Below, one piece after another: positions 17,107 through 26,374 of a stretch of 34,557 bases of DNA. Within the stretch, counting starts at the first letter, position 1, and every line of letters starts with the position of its first letter. This DNA comes from Hahellaceae bacterium (GTDB taxonomy: Bacteria; Pseudomonadota; Gammaproteobacteria; Pseudomonadales; Oleiphilaceae): contig JADGDV010000035.1 of NCBI GenBank assembly GCA_016744695.1, forward strand, positions 1-34,557. Reading direction: 5' to 3'. The notes beneath the pieces were generated by a model, which saw nothing but the letters and a program-made list of their open reading frames with translations, was not told where the DNA came from and did no database searches. The position numbers and the translations under genes were made by a program.

Positions 17107-19437
17107 TTAGTCTGTACGGTCCAGATTATCGCTAGCTTCACCCTCTGGATTGGTATCATCCACTAGATCTGCCCCTCTTTTTTTACTGAGGATGACTTCA
17201 ATACGATCTACTTTCTGCAAACCTCTCGGCAGCTTATGGCCACGACGGCCACGCTCACCTAAATAGTGCTCTAAATCATTAAAACGAAGCTTTAGGTGAC
17301 GCTTACCTGAATAAATCACTAACTGATCTTCTTCACTAAATATCGTCACTAAGACCATTAGCTCTTCACGACTCTGCACTCTCGCCGCAGGAATACTAAT
17401 AATTTTATTGCCTTTCCCTTTTGATAATTCAGGTAAATCTCTAACAGGAAATACCAGCATCCGACCTTCGTTGCTAACTGCGACTAGGTATTGAGATGAT
17501 GCATCTGATACCTCTATAGGCATCATCACCTCAGCCCCTTTAGGGAGACTGATTGCCGCTTTACCTGCTTTATTTTTACTTTGAAGATCAGCCAGCTTGG
17601 TCACAAAGCCGTAACCTGCATCACTCATCATCAATAATTTTTTATCGGAGCCCCCCATGACCACCCCTTTAAAGGTAGCACCTGAAGGAGAGTTAATACG
17701 GCCAGTTAATGGCTCACCCTGCCCCCTTGCTGAAGGTAAAGTATGCGCTGGGAGGGTATATGCCCGGCCGGTTGAATCAATGAAAATAACGCCTTGATTA
17801 CTACGCCCTGCAGCCGATAGCGCATAGCGATCACCCGATTTATAATTCAAGCCTGAAGGGTCAATATCATGACCTTTTGCAGAACGCACCCAGCCTTTAT
17901 CAGAAAGCACAACCGTCACAGGCTCTGATGAAATTAAGTCCATCTCTGAAAACGCTTTAGCCTCAGCCCTTGCAACAATAGGTGAACGCCGGTCATCACC
18001 GAAAAGCTCTGCATCGGCAATTAATTCTTTTTTAACTAGTGTTTTTAAACGTTGTGCTGACCCTAGGATTTTTTCAAGATACTGCTTTTCTTTCTCTAGC
18101 TCATCCTGCTCACCACGAATCTTCATCTCTTCAAGTCGAGCCAATTGGCGTAACTTGGTATCAAGAATGTAGTCGGCCTGAAGGTCAGTGAGGTCAAAGC
18201 GTTGCATTAACACGGCTTTTGGCTCTTCTTCAGTACGAATGATATGAATAACTTCGTCTAAATTAAGAAAAGCAGTTAACAAGCCTTCTAATAGGTGCAG
18301 TCGCCTCAATACTTTGTCTAATCGGTACTGAAGTCGTCGCCTTACGGTATCGGTTCGATAGCGTAACCATTCATTTAGGATCGTCATCAAACCCTTAACG
18401 GCAGGCCGGCCATCTATACCAATAACATTGATGTTCACCCGATACGTTCTTTCTAAATCAGTGCTTGAAAACAAGTGAGCCATTAAGGCATCAATATCAA
18501 TACGATTCGACTTAGGCGTGATAACCAGGCGTGTTGGGTTTTCGTGATCAGATTCATCACGCAAGTCGGCTACCATGGGTAATTTCTTAGCCTGCATTTG
18601 AGCGGCTATTTGCTCTAATATCTTCGCACCCGATACCTGGTGCGGCAACTCAGTAACAACGACATCACCGCTCTCAAGATTATAAACCGCTCGCATGCGT
18701 AAAGATCCGCGCCCGGTTTCGTATATTTTTTGTAGTTCATTTTGAGGTGTAATAATCTCGGCACCCGTTGGAAAATCAGGGCCTTTAACATGCTCAAGTA
18801 ATTGTTCGGTAGTGGCCGACGGCTCTTCTAGTAAACGAACGCAAGCAGCCGCAACTTCTCTCAGGTTATGAGGGGGTATGTCGGTCGCCATTCCCACTGC
18901 AATACCTGTTGTACCGTTCAATAGTAAATTCGGCAGGCGAGCAGGTAACGTTGTTGGTTCATCCATGGTGCCATCAAAATTAGGCTGCCATTCAACCGTT
19001 CCTTGCCCTAATTCGCTTAACAATACTTCTGCATAATGTGCTAATCGTGATTCAGTATAACGCATAGCTGCAAATGATTTAGGGTCATCAGCTGCCCCCC
19101 AATTACCTTGCCCATCGACTAATGGATATCGATAAGAGAATGGCTGAGCCATTAATACCATCGCTTCATAACATGCACTATCACCATGAGGATGAAATTT
19201 ACCGAGCACATCACCGACTGTTCGAGCTGATTTCTTATACTTTGCGGTCGACTTTAAACCTAACTCCGACATTGCATACACAATTCGACGCTGAACTGGT
19301 TTTAAGCCATCACCAATATGCGGCAAAGCTCTATCAAGAATGACATACATGGAATAATCGAGATAGGCTTTCTCTGTATACTCCCTGAGCGGAACGCGTT
19401 CAACACCTTCATCCATCAGATCAATAGTTGTTGCCAT
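17107..19437 (-). CDS. parC: DNA topoisomerase IV subunit A
   Basis: 776 residues. The N-terminal breakage-reunion domain holds AAMRYTESR with the catalytic Tyr127, and the C-terminal part is a beta-propeller with repeated GxLxxF-like blades. ParC cleaves and religates DNA together with ParE to separate daughter chromosomes. In the quinolone region, [11 protein letters not shown] has Ser87 and Glu91 at the positions of E. coli Ser80 and Glu84, both wild type. parE is not in the window. serB follows at 35 bases. The 129 bases between parC and dinB contain a CCCCTA/TAGGGG inverted repeat (19532-19554), perhaps the dinB 3' end or the parC control region. Confidence 0.97.
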   Translation of the reverse strand: MATTIDLMDEGVERVPLREYTEKAYLDYSMYVILDRALPHIGDGLKPVQRRIVYAMSELGLKSTAKYKKSARTVGDVLGKFHPHGDSACYEAMVLMAQPFSYRYPLVDGQGNWGAADDPKSFAAMRYTESRLAHYAEVLLSELGQGTVEWQPNFDGTMDEPTTLPARLPNLLLNGTTGIAVGMATDIPPHNLREVAAACVRLLEEPSATTEQLLEHVKGPDFPTGAEIITPQNELQKIYETGRGSLRMRAVYNLESGDVVVTELPHQVSGAKILEQIAAQMQAKKLPMVADLRDESDHENPTRLVITPKSNRIDIDALMAHLFSSTDLERTYRVNINVIGIDGRPAVKGLMTILNEWLRYRTDTVRRRLQYRLDKVLRRLHLLEGLLTAFLNLDEVIHIIRTEEEPKAVLMQRFDLTDLQADYILDTKLRQLARLEEMKIRGEQDELEKEKQYLEKILGSAQRLKTLVKKELIADAELFGDDRRSPIVARAEAKAFSEMDLISSEPVTVVLSDKGWVRSAKGHDIDPSGLNYKSGDRYALSAAGRSNQGVIFIDSTGRAYTLPAHTLPSARGQGEPLTGRINSPSGATFKGVVMGGSDKKLLMMSDAGYGFVTKLADLQSKNKAGKAAISLPKGAEVMMPIEVSDASSQYLVAVSNEGRMLVFPVRDLPELSKGKGNKIISIPAARVQSREELMVLVTIFSEEDQLVIYSGKRHLKLRFNDLEHYLGERGRRGHKLPRGLQKVDRIEVILSKKRGADLVDDTNPEGEASDNLDRTD

Positions 19438-19566
19438 GAATTACCCTTAGAAGCCCGCTTTTGTAGTTTTAAGCAGGTACAGTTGTTATTTGTCGTTGTT
19501 ATTTATAATGCTGTTTATTATAGGCATCACGCCCCTAGTTACAATACTTAGGGGTAATAGTTACCA

Positions 19567-20646
19567 CTACAATAGAGATAATTGACTCGTTTCCTGCTCT
19601 ACCTCATCATTCAAACGAACGCCAACGCCTAACAACCTCACCGGTTTACCGCCCCTTTGCCAAGCATTCTCTAACAATAGTCGAAATGCATCCTCTGAAT
19701 CCCACTCTTCTCCTGTTAACGTTATCTTTTCCTCAAGGGTCGTTTGAGTAAAGTCATAGAATTTAACTTTTACAAAACGTTTACTAATCGCGCCCGATGA
19801 CTTCAATTTTCGCCTACACCTCTGCCTTAGTTCTTCCATTAAAAAAGGCAAGGAATCAATGATTGACGTTTTATCCGGTAAATCTTCTGCAAAAGTATGC
19901 TCTACTGAGATAGACTTTCTTACTCGAGAAACTTGTAAAGGCCTGTCATCAAACCCTGTTGCAACAGAATAAAGTCGAGCGCCATATTTTCCAAACTTTT
20001 GTGTTAATTCCAAAAGACTAAACCGCTGAAGATCCCCACAGGTTTCAACACCCAACACTTTAAGCTTAGCCGCCGTCACTTTACCCACTCCATTAATTTT
20101 TGAAACAGGTAAGGTCTTAACAAATACCGGCACATCAGAAGGCTGAATAACAAACAGGCCGTCAGGTTTATTCCAGTCACTCGCCACTTTTGCTAAAAAT
20201 TTATTAGGTGCTACCCCAGCCGAAATAGTGATATTTAACTGGTTCCTGACTTTAGTTCGAATTTCTTCAGCAATTAATGTGGCACTACCGTTACAATAAT
20301 CGCTATTCGTTACATCAAGGTAAGCCTCATCAAGCGATAGGGGCTCAATTATCGACGTATACTGTTCAAATATTTCATGAATTTTACGAGAAACCGCCTG
20401 ATATTTAGATATGTCAGGCTTAACAAAAACCAAGTCAGGACATAATTGCAGAGCCCTTGAAGAAGACATGGCCGATCTAATACCAAATCGCCTAGCCTCA
20501 TAATTACAAGTGGCAACAACCCCCCGAGATGAAGGTAAGCCACCAACGGCTAAGGGAAGCCCTCGTAAACCCGGGTTATCCCGCATTTCGACGGCTGCAT
20601 AAAAACAGTCGCAATCACAATGAATTATTTTTCGCAGATTTACCAT
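19567..20646 (-). CDS. dinB: DNA polymerase IV (Y-family translesion polymerase)
   Basis: About 359 residues from ATG 20646. The N-terminal motif RKIIHCDCDCFYAAVEMRD carries the first metal-binding Asp, with Cys where E. coli has VDM. SLDEAYLDVT has the catalytic Asp-Glu pair, and HhH-like GVGKVTAAKLK and a little-finger domain follow. A TTG at 20664 would add six residues, but the family begins near RKII and neither has a clear ribosome site, so ATG 20646 is chosen. The C-terminus lacks the QLxLxF clamp-binding ending but has a similar QETSQLSLL, a likely beta-clamp peptide. A LexA box stands 42 bases upstream, so it is an SOS gene. Confidence 0.95.
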   Translation of the reverse strand: MVNLRKIIHCDCDCFYAAVEMRDNPGLRGLPLAVGGLPSSRGVVATCNYEARRFGIRSAMSSSRALQLCPDLVFVKPDISKYQAVSRKIHEIFEQYTSIIEPLSLDEAYLDVTNSDYCNGSATLIAEEIRTKVRNQLNITISAGVAPNKFLAKVASDWNKPDGLFVIQPSDVPVFVKTLPVSKINGVGKVTAAKLKVLGVETCGDLQRFSLLELTQKFGKYGARLYSVATGFDDRPLQVSRVRKSISVEHTFAEDLPDKTSIIDSLPFLMEELRQRCRRKLKSSGAISKRFVKVKFYDFTQTTLEEKITLTGEEWDSEDAFRLLLENAWQRGGKPVRLLGVGVRLNDEVEQETSQLSLL

Positions 20647-20687
20647 ATTCGAATAGCCGAGCAAAATAAGACCAAACAGCCAAAAAA

Positions 20688-20703
20688 CTGTTTAAATATA
20701 CAG
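20688..20703. promoter_or_regulatory. LexA (SOS) box upstream of dinB
   Basis: CTGTTTAAATATACAG on plus, CTGTATATTTAAACAG on minus, fits the CTGT-N8-ACAG LexA operator. It lies 42 bases ahead of the dinB start and 160 bases ahead of the divergent minC start, so control of dinB is the simpler reading. Confidence 0.8.
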
Positions 20704-20862
20704 TTATTATTGCATCTCATTAATAAAACAGGCAAGACAAAGATGAAACAGCGGTATAAATAAACAGAAAGGCTTATTCAAATTCAGGAGTCATCATTAA
20801 TTGATCGTGTTAACATAACATCACACTAATAACTATTTGCTAGACGCTCTCGGATATTACTC

Positions 20863-21648
20863 ATGGACACAACTGCGCCTTTGGCCCAGCAAGCAAGCTG
20901 CCTACAACTAAAAGGGTCTCTCCTCACCCTTACCGTATTAGAGCTAAGCTATTTCGAACCCGCTCAGTTCTCAGCAGAATTATCTGAAAAAGCAGCTCAA
21001 GCACCTGAATTTTTCAAGGATCTACCGGTAGTTATTGGCTTGACGAAGTTTGAGAGCGGCAAAGGCCCCGCAGACTTTGAAAAGATAATTAGTATTTGCA
21101 GAACCTACTCGGTAAAACCTATTGCGGTAAGGGGAGGAAGCGAAACACAACAAATAGCGGCTAAACTAGCCGGGCTACCTTGTTTACCCTCTAAAAAAGA
21201 ACGTGCCGCCCCTCCTACTGAAGCCCCTCTACCCATAGAAAAAGTGGAAGAAGTAAAGAAAGAAGAACCCAAAGAGCCACAGGAAACTGAAAAAACGATC
21301 AGTGAAGCGAAAGTTAAAGCGAGTCGGATTATTTACCAACCTGTTCGTTCTGGCCAGCAAATTTACGCACAAGATTGTGATCTTATAGTACTTTCTCAGG
21401 TTAGTGCCGGCGCAGAAGTATTAGCCGATGGAAACATTCATATCTACGGTCCCTTAAGAGGGCGAGCTCTTGCTGGCGTGAGAGGAAACACTGAAGCCAG
21501 AATTTTTTGTCACAGCCTTGAAGCAGAGCTTGTATCCATCGCAGGACAGTATAAAATTAGTGAAGATTTACAAACTGGAAGTTGGAAAAAACCAGCACAG
21601 ATTCATCTTGAAGATGAAAAACTAACAGTAAAGCCTCTTGTTAACTAA
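20863..21648 (+). CDS. minC: Septum site-determining protein MinC
   Basis: 261 residues. The N-terminal FtsZ-inhibiting domain covers about 10-110 ([20 protein letters not shown]). A charged Pro/Glu/Lys linker (about 125-150) follows, then the C-terminal beta-helix (about 155-250: [20 protein letters not shown]; then [16 protein letters not shown]) that binds MinD and forms MinC dimers. MinC stops FtsZ rings from forming at cell poles. The linker is longer and more acidic than in E. coli MinC (231 residues). First gene of minC-minD-minE. Confidence 0.96.
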   Translation: MDTTAPLAQQASCLQLKGSLLTLTVLELSYFEPAQFSAELSEKAAQAPEFFKDLPVVIGLTKFESGKGPADFEKIISICRTYSVKPIAVRGGSETQQIAAKLAGLPCLPSKKERAAPPTEAPLPIEKVEEVKKEEPKEPQETEKTISEAKVKASRIIYQPVRSGQQIYAQDCDLIVLSQVSAGAEVLADGNIHIYGPLRGRALAGVRGNTEARIFCHSLEAELVSIAGQYKISEDLQTGSWKKPAQIHLEDEKLTVKPLVN

Positions 21649-21748
21649 CCATTCCTTATAATACATGAGCGCTTACAGAAAAATGATAAGGACAATCAGC
21701 AACAATTAAGCATTACAAACTGGACAACGACAAACAGGAAACAGAGCA

Positions 21749-22558
21749 TTGGCTAAGATAATTGTTATTACTTCAGGCAAAGGCGGCGTGGGCAAAACAA
21801 CCACTAGCGCTTCCATTGCAACGGGTCTTGCAAAAAGCGGACATAAAACGGTTGTTATCGACTTTGATGTTGGCTTGAGAAACCTTGACCTCATCATGAA
21901 TTGTGAACGCCGAGTGGTTTATGATTTTGTTAATGTCATTAACGAAGAAGCAAACCTTAATCAAGCGCTTATAAAAGATAAGCATGTTGAAGATTTATTC
22001 ATATTGCCTGCTTCACAAACTCGTGACAAAGATGCACTCACTCAAGAAGGTGTTGAGCGTGTATTAAATGAATTAAAAGAGCGCTTCGAATTCATTATTT
22101 GTGACTCACCTGCTGGCATTGAGCACGGCGCTCAAATGTCTTTGTACTACGCTGATGAAGCCATAATAGTAACTAATCCTGAAGTATCCTCTGTTAGAGA
22201 TTCAGACCGCATCTTAGGTATTCTTCAAAGTAAGTCTAGAAGGGCTGAAATGGGCTTGGAGCCAGTTAAAGAACACTTGCTACTTACTCGCTACAACCCT
22301 GCTCGTGCGGAAACAGGTGAAATGCTATGCGTGGAAGATGTAAAAGATATTCTTGCTATCAAGTTACTAGGTGTTATACCTGAGTCTACCACTGTATTGA
22401 GTGCATCAAACCAAGGTGTACCGGTTATTCTTAACGATGAGAGTGATGCAGGCGCGGCTTATAGGGATGCAGTAGACCGACTACTTGGAAATGAGCGAGA
22501 GCATCGTTTTCTTGAAGTTGAAAAAAAGGGCTTCTTTAAAAGGATGTTCAGGGGGTAA
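21749..22558 (+). CDS. minD: Septum site-determining ATPase MinD
   Basis: 269 residues. The deviant Walker A motif GKGGVGKTT lies at about 10-18, [11 protein letters not shown] holds the switch Asp, and ICDSPAGIE is Walker B-like. The C-terminal [11 protein letters not shown] is the amphipathic membrane-targeting helix. MinD binds membrane as an ATP dimer and carries MinC; MinE releases it, giving pole-to-pole oscillation. The start is TTG at 21749, which AGGAA at 21736-21740 supports; no ATG fits. It lies 100 bases after minC and 2 bases before minE. Confidence 0.97.
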   Translation: MAKIIVITSGKGGVGKTTTSASIATGLAKSGHKTVVIDFDVGLRNLDLIMNCERRVVYDFVNVINEEANLNQALIKDKHVEDLFILPASQTRDKDALTQEGVERVLNELKERFEFIICDSPAGIEHGAQMSLYYADEAIIVTNPEVSSVRDSDRILGILQSKSRRAEMGLEPVKEHLLLTRYNPARAETGEMLCVEDVKDILAIKLLGVIPESTTVLSASNQGVPVILNDESDAGAAYRDAVDRLLGNEREHRFLEVEKKGFFKRMFRG

Positions 22559-22560
22559 TC

Positions 22561-22809
22561 ATGAGCTTGTTAGACTATTTTAAAACAAAGAAAACAAATA
22601 CGGCATCTATTGCCAAAGAGCGTTTGCAGATTATTGTTGCCCATGAGCGCACTAAACGTGATCAGCCTGATTATTTGCCACAATTACAGCAAGAAATTCT
22701 TGATGTAATTCGCAAGTACGTGCCTATCGACCAAGACCAGGTGCAGGTACAATTAGATAAAAATGGTAATTGCTCTGTACTTGAGCTAAATGTAACGTTA
22801 CCAGATTAA
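22561..22809 (+). CDS. minE: Cell division topological specificity factor MinE
   Basis: 82 residues. It starts MSLLDYF, the N-terminal membrane-binding helix, followed by the MinD-contacting segment [20 protein letters not shown] and a C-terminal topological domain ending in alternating strands ([20 protein letters not shown]). MinE stimulates MinD ATPase and drives the oscillation. Its ATG comes two bases after the minD stop, with GGGG of the minD end acting as ribosome site. A composite repeat follows the stop. Confidence 0.97.
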   Translation: MSLLDYFKTKKTNTASIAKERLQIIVAHERTKRDQPDYLPQLQQEILDVIRKYVPIDQDQVQVQLDKNGNCSVLELNVTLPD

Positions 22810-22823
22810 TGTAATTACCTATC

Positions 22824-22962
22824 CCGTAGCCTTGATGAAAGAAAGAGCGACTGGAATCAGGGTTTATTATCACTGAAATCTAATTTTTCCGAATAATTGG
22901 AAATAAGCACATTTCGGCATAAAAACCCTGATCCTGCTTCGCTGCATCAAGGCTACGGTTTA
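22824..22962. repeat. Composite inverted repeat, copy 2 (REP/BIME-like or MITE-like)
   Basis: Unit C (22824-22867, plus) and unit D (22921-22962, minus) have perfect 14-base outer arms, CCGTAGCCTTGATG and CATCAAGGCTACGG. Unit C carries CGACTGGAATCAGGG like unit B at 8.7 kb; unit D carries CAGCGAAGC like unit A at 8.6 kb. So this locus is the mirrored order of copy 1. Inner GAAAT/ATTTC and TTTCC/GGAAA pairs could extend the hairpin. It lies between the convergent ends of minE and the DUF2804 gene. Confidence 0.7.
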
Positions 22963-22978
22963 TAGTAATTCCATTGAG

Positions 22979-24010
22979 CTACCACTTAGCGTAATGATCC
23001 TCCATAAAGCCTGGAATATTATTTAGCTCAATTTTGCTTCCACTATTATCAATCATCCACCCACTAAAATACCCAAACATTTGCTTGAAATTTGAAGCGA
23101 TTAAGATCGCATTGATTTTTTCTTCACGCCGACCATAAGGCTGAAACGTTAATTCAAGCAAGCCATCTGTGGTTTTAACACGCCACGGCTCTTCAGGACT
23201 GTAACGCTCAAATTCAAAGTTTGCCATATTAAGTTTTGTTAGCTCACCATCAACCCACAAACAGTTTTCTGTCACACCCGTTTCATTCACTCCTGCCGCT
23301 AGGTTGAGCCCTACACTTCTACCGTCGTTAAGTAACCCTGAAAAGCACGCCCAATTCCATGAAGTTTCTCTACGCATAAAACCGCAGCTCCAATCAGTAC
23401 TGCTACGCGTGTTATTTTTTGAGAGCTTGTACTCCTTGTCTCCCCAAGAAATAGTGCCTTCCGCTGCAAGACCAGCCGTCTTTTGGGTGAAAACCCATCC
23501 GTTATATCCTGCTTTAGAACAAACTCTAAGTGGCTCGTAAGTTGCTGGCTGAAAAAGGGTTACCTCAGCAGAAACGCCCTTAGCAAGATTGACAGACAAA
23601 TATCGCTCAGTCCCCGTTTCATTAGTGGATATTTCTACTTTATTACCTAGCTGACTAAAGCGGCTTTTTCCGGTATCTGGCTTAGGTTCAATAGAGGTAC
23701 CGATAGCAAGGGGCTGCAACAAACTACGCTCATATAATTCATTTGTTTTCAGATCATAAACATAAAAAAACACATTACTAATGAGCTTTAAATCAACAAT
23801 GGCTATTCCAGCAATAATGTCTTCGTTCATTAAACCAATAAACTGAAATTGGTTAAATGCAGCCTCCTTCCGAAGCCCTTTAATGGGCTTGTCCATTGGA
23901 GTACGCAAATCATAATCTTGATAGTTAATTTCAGAAAGCGCTTGTGGAATCTCACCATATAAAGGTTGGGAGTTACTCTGGATTAGTTTTAATTTCTGAC
24001 TCGACTTCAC
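22979..24010 (-). CDS. DUF2804-family protein
   Basis: 343 residues with no signal peptide or membrane helix. The sequence fits DUF2804: an N-terminal stretch with PMDKPIKGLRKEAAFNQFQF, a middle Trp- and Gly-rich beta part (TDWSCGFMRRETSWNWACFS; then DGRSVGLNLAAGVNE), and a C-terminal FKQMFGYFSGWM. The beta-rich pattern recalls hydroxysteroid/lipocalin-like sandwich folds, but no catalytic residues are known to me. Family function is unknown. It is divergent from the START-domain gene across a 248-base AT-rich gap that must hold both promoters. Confidence 0.8.
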   Translation of the reverse strand: MKSSQKLKLIQSNSQPLYGEIPQALSEINYQDYDLRTPMDKPIKGLRKEAAFNQFQFIGLMNEDIIAGIAIVDLKLISNVFFYVYDLKTNELYERSLLQPLAIGTSIEPKPDTGKSRFSQLGNKVEISTNETGTERYLSVNLAKGVSAEVTLFQPATYEPLRVCSKAGYNGWVFTQKTAGLAAEGTISWGDKEYKLSKNNTRSSTDWSCGFMRRETSWNWACFSGLLNDGRSVGLNLAAGVNETGVTENCLWVDGELTKLNMANFEFERYSPEEPWRVKTTDGLLELTFQPYGRREEKINAILIASNFKQMFGYFSGWMIDNSGSKIELNNIPGFMEDHYAKW

Positions 24011-24258
24011 TGTTAACCCTCAAATTAGGAACGATTTCTTTCGATATGCACATTAATAACCCGTACATTTTAACCAAAACACGTATTATTTATCAGTATC
24101 AAGTATTTTCTGCTGCTAAACTAGCGCGATATTAAAGGCAATGTTTTCAGTACTACGTTTGATTTAAAAGAAAAAATACTTTTTTTATCTTAGTTAGAGC
24201 ATTTATACTAAAAACATTAAACACCAAATCGTTGTTTCCATCACTAAAAAGTTTAATT

Positions 24259-24999
24259 ATGAATCGATCCTTATTTATTACGCGTTCAAAAAAGTTATGC
24301 ACCTTAGTTCTACTTTTTATTTCAACCCTACTATTATCAACCTCTGTGATAGCGGAAGAAATACCTTTAGAAGCGGACAATTGGGAGGAGCAACAAAAAG
24401 AAGGGGATATCACTATTTATACCCGCCCTCACCCAAACTCTAGCTTTGAAGCATTTAAAGCCGTAGCAATACTTGATGCCCCGTTAAATAATATAATGGC
24501 CGTAATGGCTAACCCATACTCATGTATTGAGTGGGTACATGGCTGTACGGAGTCTTATGGCTTCGATGTGAAAAACTTCAATGATCGCTATGCATACTCA
24601 GTTAATGACATGCCTTGGCCATTTAAAGATCGTGACTACGTTATACATATTGAAACAACCAGCAAGCCAGAGAACAATACAATACTCATGCACATGAACG
24701 CATCTGCTGACAAAAAGGACGTGTCTGATGATTACCTCCGCGTGTCAGTTGCACAAACCATCTATATTCTTGAAGCACTTGATAATAATAAAACCAAGAT
24801 GGTCTGGTTACAGCACATTGAGCCAGGTGGCGTACTCCCTGGCTGGCTGGTTAACAGTCTAATTGTTGATATCCCCATAAAGTCACTTCAGGCTTTAGAA
24901 CAAGTGGCACAAGAAGAAAAATACCAAAATGCCCATATCCGTTTTGATAAAAAGGGTATTATTCAAGGTGTAGATTCAAAACTAACATCCGAGAAATAA
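24259..24999 (+). CDS. Secreted START-domain lipid-binding protein
   Basis: 246 residues from ATG 24259; the TTG at 24232 is in frame but would put charged residues before the signal peptide. The signal peptide runs MNRSLFITRSKK-, a hydrophobic core, then TSVIA before EE, so export to the periplasm is likely. The rest (about 40-230) has START-domain hallmarks: ITIYTRPHPNSSFEAFKAVA, then CIEWVHGCTESYGF, DMPWPFKDRDYV and LPGWLVNSLIVDIPIKSL. START domains form a hydrophobic cavity for lipids; ligand unknown in bacteria. The CBS gene follows after 116 bases. Confidence 0.85.
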   Translation: MNRSLFITRSKKLCTLVLLFISTLLLSTSVIAEEIPLEADNWEEQQKEGDITIYTRPHPNSSFEAFKAVAILDAPLNNIMAVMANPYSCIEWVHGCTESYGFDVKNFNDRYAYSVNDMPWPFKDRDYVIHIETTSKPENNTILMHMNASADKKDVSDDYLRVSVAQTIYILEALDNNKTKMVWLQHIEPGGVLPGWLVNSLIVDIPIKSLQALEQVAQEEKYQNAHIRFDKKGIIQGVDSKLTSEK

Positions 25000-25115
25000 C
25001 ACCAATATTCTTATCTTTGAGTCATTATTTCCTCATCTAAGCCCGCTGACCACTACTAAAGTATGTGCTATGGCGTTAAAATAGGTGAAACTGGAATCGC
25101 GAAAAGGAATCCATC

Positions 25116-25583
25116 ATGGCAGCACTTACTGCTCGTGAAATAATGACACCTCATATAAAATCAGTCCCTCAATCTTGGACTATGCAGAAGTTTGCAAAAT
25201 TTTTATCCGATAATGAAATCAGCGGAAGCCCTGTCATTGATGATGAGGGTGAAGTAATAGGCATCGCCACGTTAAAAGATATTGCCGACTTTCATTTGAA
25301 CAATGTTTCCAGCGACAATGAAAAACGAATGAATGATGACGAGCTAAAAGAAGCACGTCGTCTGAGGCAATTTATCTTTGAAGAAATGATAAAAGTACCT
25401 GTTGAAGTACGTGATATCATGACACCTATCGTTTTTTCAGTAGAAGAAGATGCCACGGTAAAAGAAATTGCAGAAATAATGATGGGTGAGCATCTACACA
25501 GAATATTTGTAACTCATGCAGGGGAAGTCACAGGCATTGTCACTACCTTTGATTTTCTAAAAATAATCGCTGACTCCCAGTAA
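25116..25583 (+). CDS. Two-CBS-domain protein
   Basis: 155 residues. CBS domain 1 (about 5-60: REIMTPHIKSVPQSWTMQKF, then GSPVIDDEGEVIGIATLKDI) and CBS domain 2 (about 98-150: VRDIMTPIVFSVEEDATVKE, then RIFVTHAGEVTGIVTTFDFL) flank a helical insert of about 35 residues rich in charged residues. CBS pairs bind adenine nucleotides and act as energy sensors or protein-protein switches. No enzyme or channel is fused. AAAAGGAAT before the ATG is a good ribosome site. The TetR gene starts 25 bases after the stop, so the two are probably one operon. Confidence 0.88.
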   Translation: MAALTAREIMTPHIKSVPQSWTMQKFAKFLSDNEISGSPVIDDEGEVIGIATLKDIADFHLNNVSSDNEKRMNDDELKEARRLRQFIFEEMIKVPVEVRDIMTPIVFSVEEDATVKEIAEIMMGEHLHRIFVTHAGEVTGIVTTFDFLKIIADSQ

Positions 25584-25608
25584 ATACAAAAACTACAGGC
25601 CAACTACT

Positions 25609-26271
25609 GTGAGATGCATAACCCAAAGATTAAGAGCCATTGACGACAGTGAGAAAGCGGCAAGACGACAGTCCATTCTGGATGCCGCCAAAGCATTATT
25701 TTTAGAAGATACCAGCGGGCTGCCTTCAGTTATCAGCATCGCACGAAAAGCAGGTTTAGCAAAAGGTACGGTTTACCTTTATTTCAAAACCAAAGAAGAA
25801 ATATTTCTTGCTATATTAACTGAAGACTATGAAATATTAATGGTTGAAGTTATTGCACTACTTGATAACCCATCATCGATTGATGAACTAGTTGATAGCC
25901 TGACTTCTACACTTATTAGCTTTCTTGATACTCACCCACGCTTTATGCCACTGGCTAGCATGGCTAGCCCAGTACTTGAACAAAACGTTGATATAGAGAT
26001 AGTCGGTCAATTTAAGCTAATGCTAGCAGAAAAAATAAACGACATAGATGAACACTTCCTACTTGCCTTCCCTCATTTCAAGAAAGGGCAATGCGGTAGT
26101 TTATTACTACATACCAACGCCTTAATTTTAGGCCTTTGGCAAATGCAAAGCTGGCCAGAGAAACTAAAGCCATTATTAAACCAGTTTCCATTTAACACTG
26201 TGGTACCTGACTTCAAAAAAGACCTTACCTTATCCCTCAAAAATCTATGGAAAGGCTCTCTAAGTAGCTAG
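25609..26271 (+). CDS. TetR-family transcriptional regulator
   Basis: 220 residues from GTG 25609, which lies 25 bases after the CBS gene. The N-terminal helix-turn-helix is clear: RRQSILDAAKALF, then VISIARKAGLAKGTVYLYFK and TKEEIFLAIL (about 20-70). The C-terminal ligand-binding domain is helical and has no hallmark by which I could name an inducer. TetR proteins normally repress a nearby or own operon, so the CBS gene or the START gene upstream are candidates. The start is not certain: no strong ribosome site and no nearby in-frame ATG. A bidirectional terminator follows. Confidence 0.88.
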   Translation: MRCITQRLRAIDDSEKAARRQSILDAAKALFLEDTSGLPSVISIARKAGLAKGTVYLYFKTKEEIFLAILTEDYEILMVEVIALLDNPSSIDELVDSLTSTLISFLDTHPRFMPLASMASPVLEQNVDIEIVGQFKLMLAEKINDIDEHFLLAFPHFKKGQCGSLLLHTNALILGLWQMQSWPEKLKPLLNQFPFNTVVPDFKKDLTLSLKNLWKGSLSS

Positions 26272-26295
26272 AGATAATCGTTTTAATACCAGCAC

Positions 26296-26357
26296 AAAAA
26301 AGGCGCTGCATTGATTGCGCGCCTTTTTGTTTAGAGCTTCCTTTACCATTCCTTAGG
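26296..26357 (-). other. Rsm-like RNA tail in the 3' untranslated region of the WbpP-like gene
   Basis: Seventeen bases after the wbpP-like stop, on the minus strand, a 22-base segment (26357-26336; CCTAAGGAATGGTAA, then AGGAAGC) matches the segment at 32721-32742 at all but one base. A gap and a GGCGC...GCAGCGCC-TTTTTT hairpin follow, as in the RNA gene at 32.7 kb. TGCC/GGTA can pair around TAAGGAAT, so the loop holds a CsrA-type GGA. The GGA of the terminator loop is lost here. It could bind CsrA/RsmA or be released as a 3' RNA; there is no own promoter visible. Confidence 0.55.
26297..26331. terminator. Bidirectional terminator between the TetR and WbpP-like genes
   Basis: AAAAAGGCGC (26297-26306) pairs with GCGCCTTTTT (26319-26328) around 12 bases. 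A-runs and T-runs on both sides suit either direction. On the minus strand it is the 3' end of the segment that resembles the RNA at 32.7 kb. Confidence 0.8.
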
Positions 26358-26374
26358 CATCTATCATAAACGTC

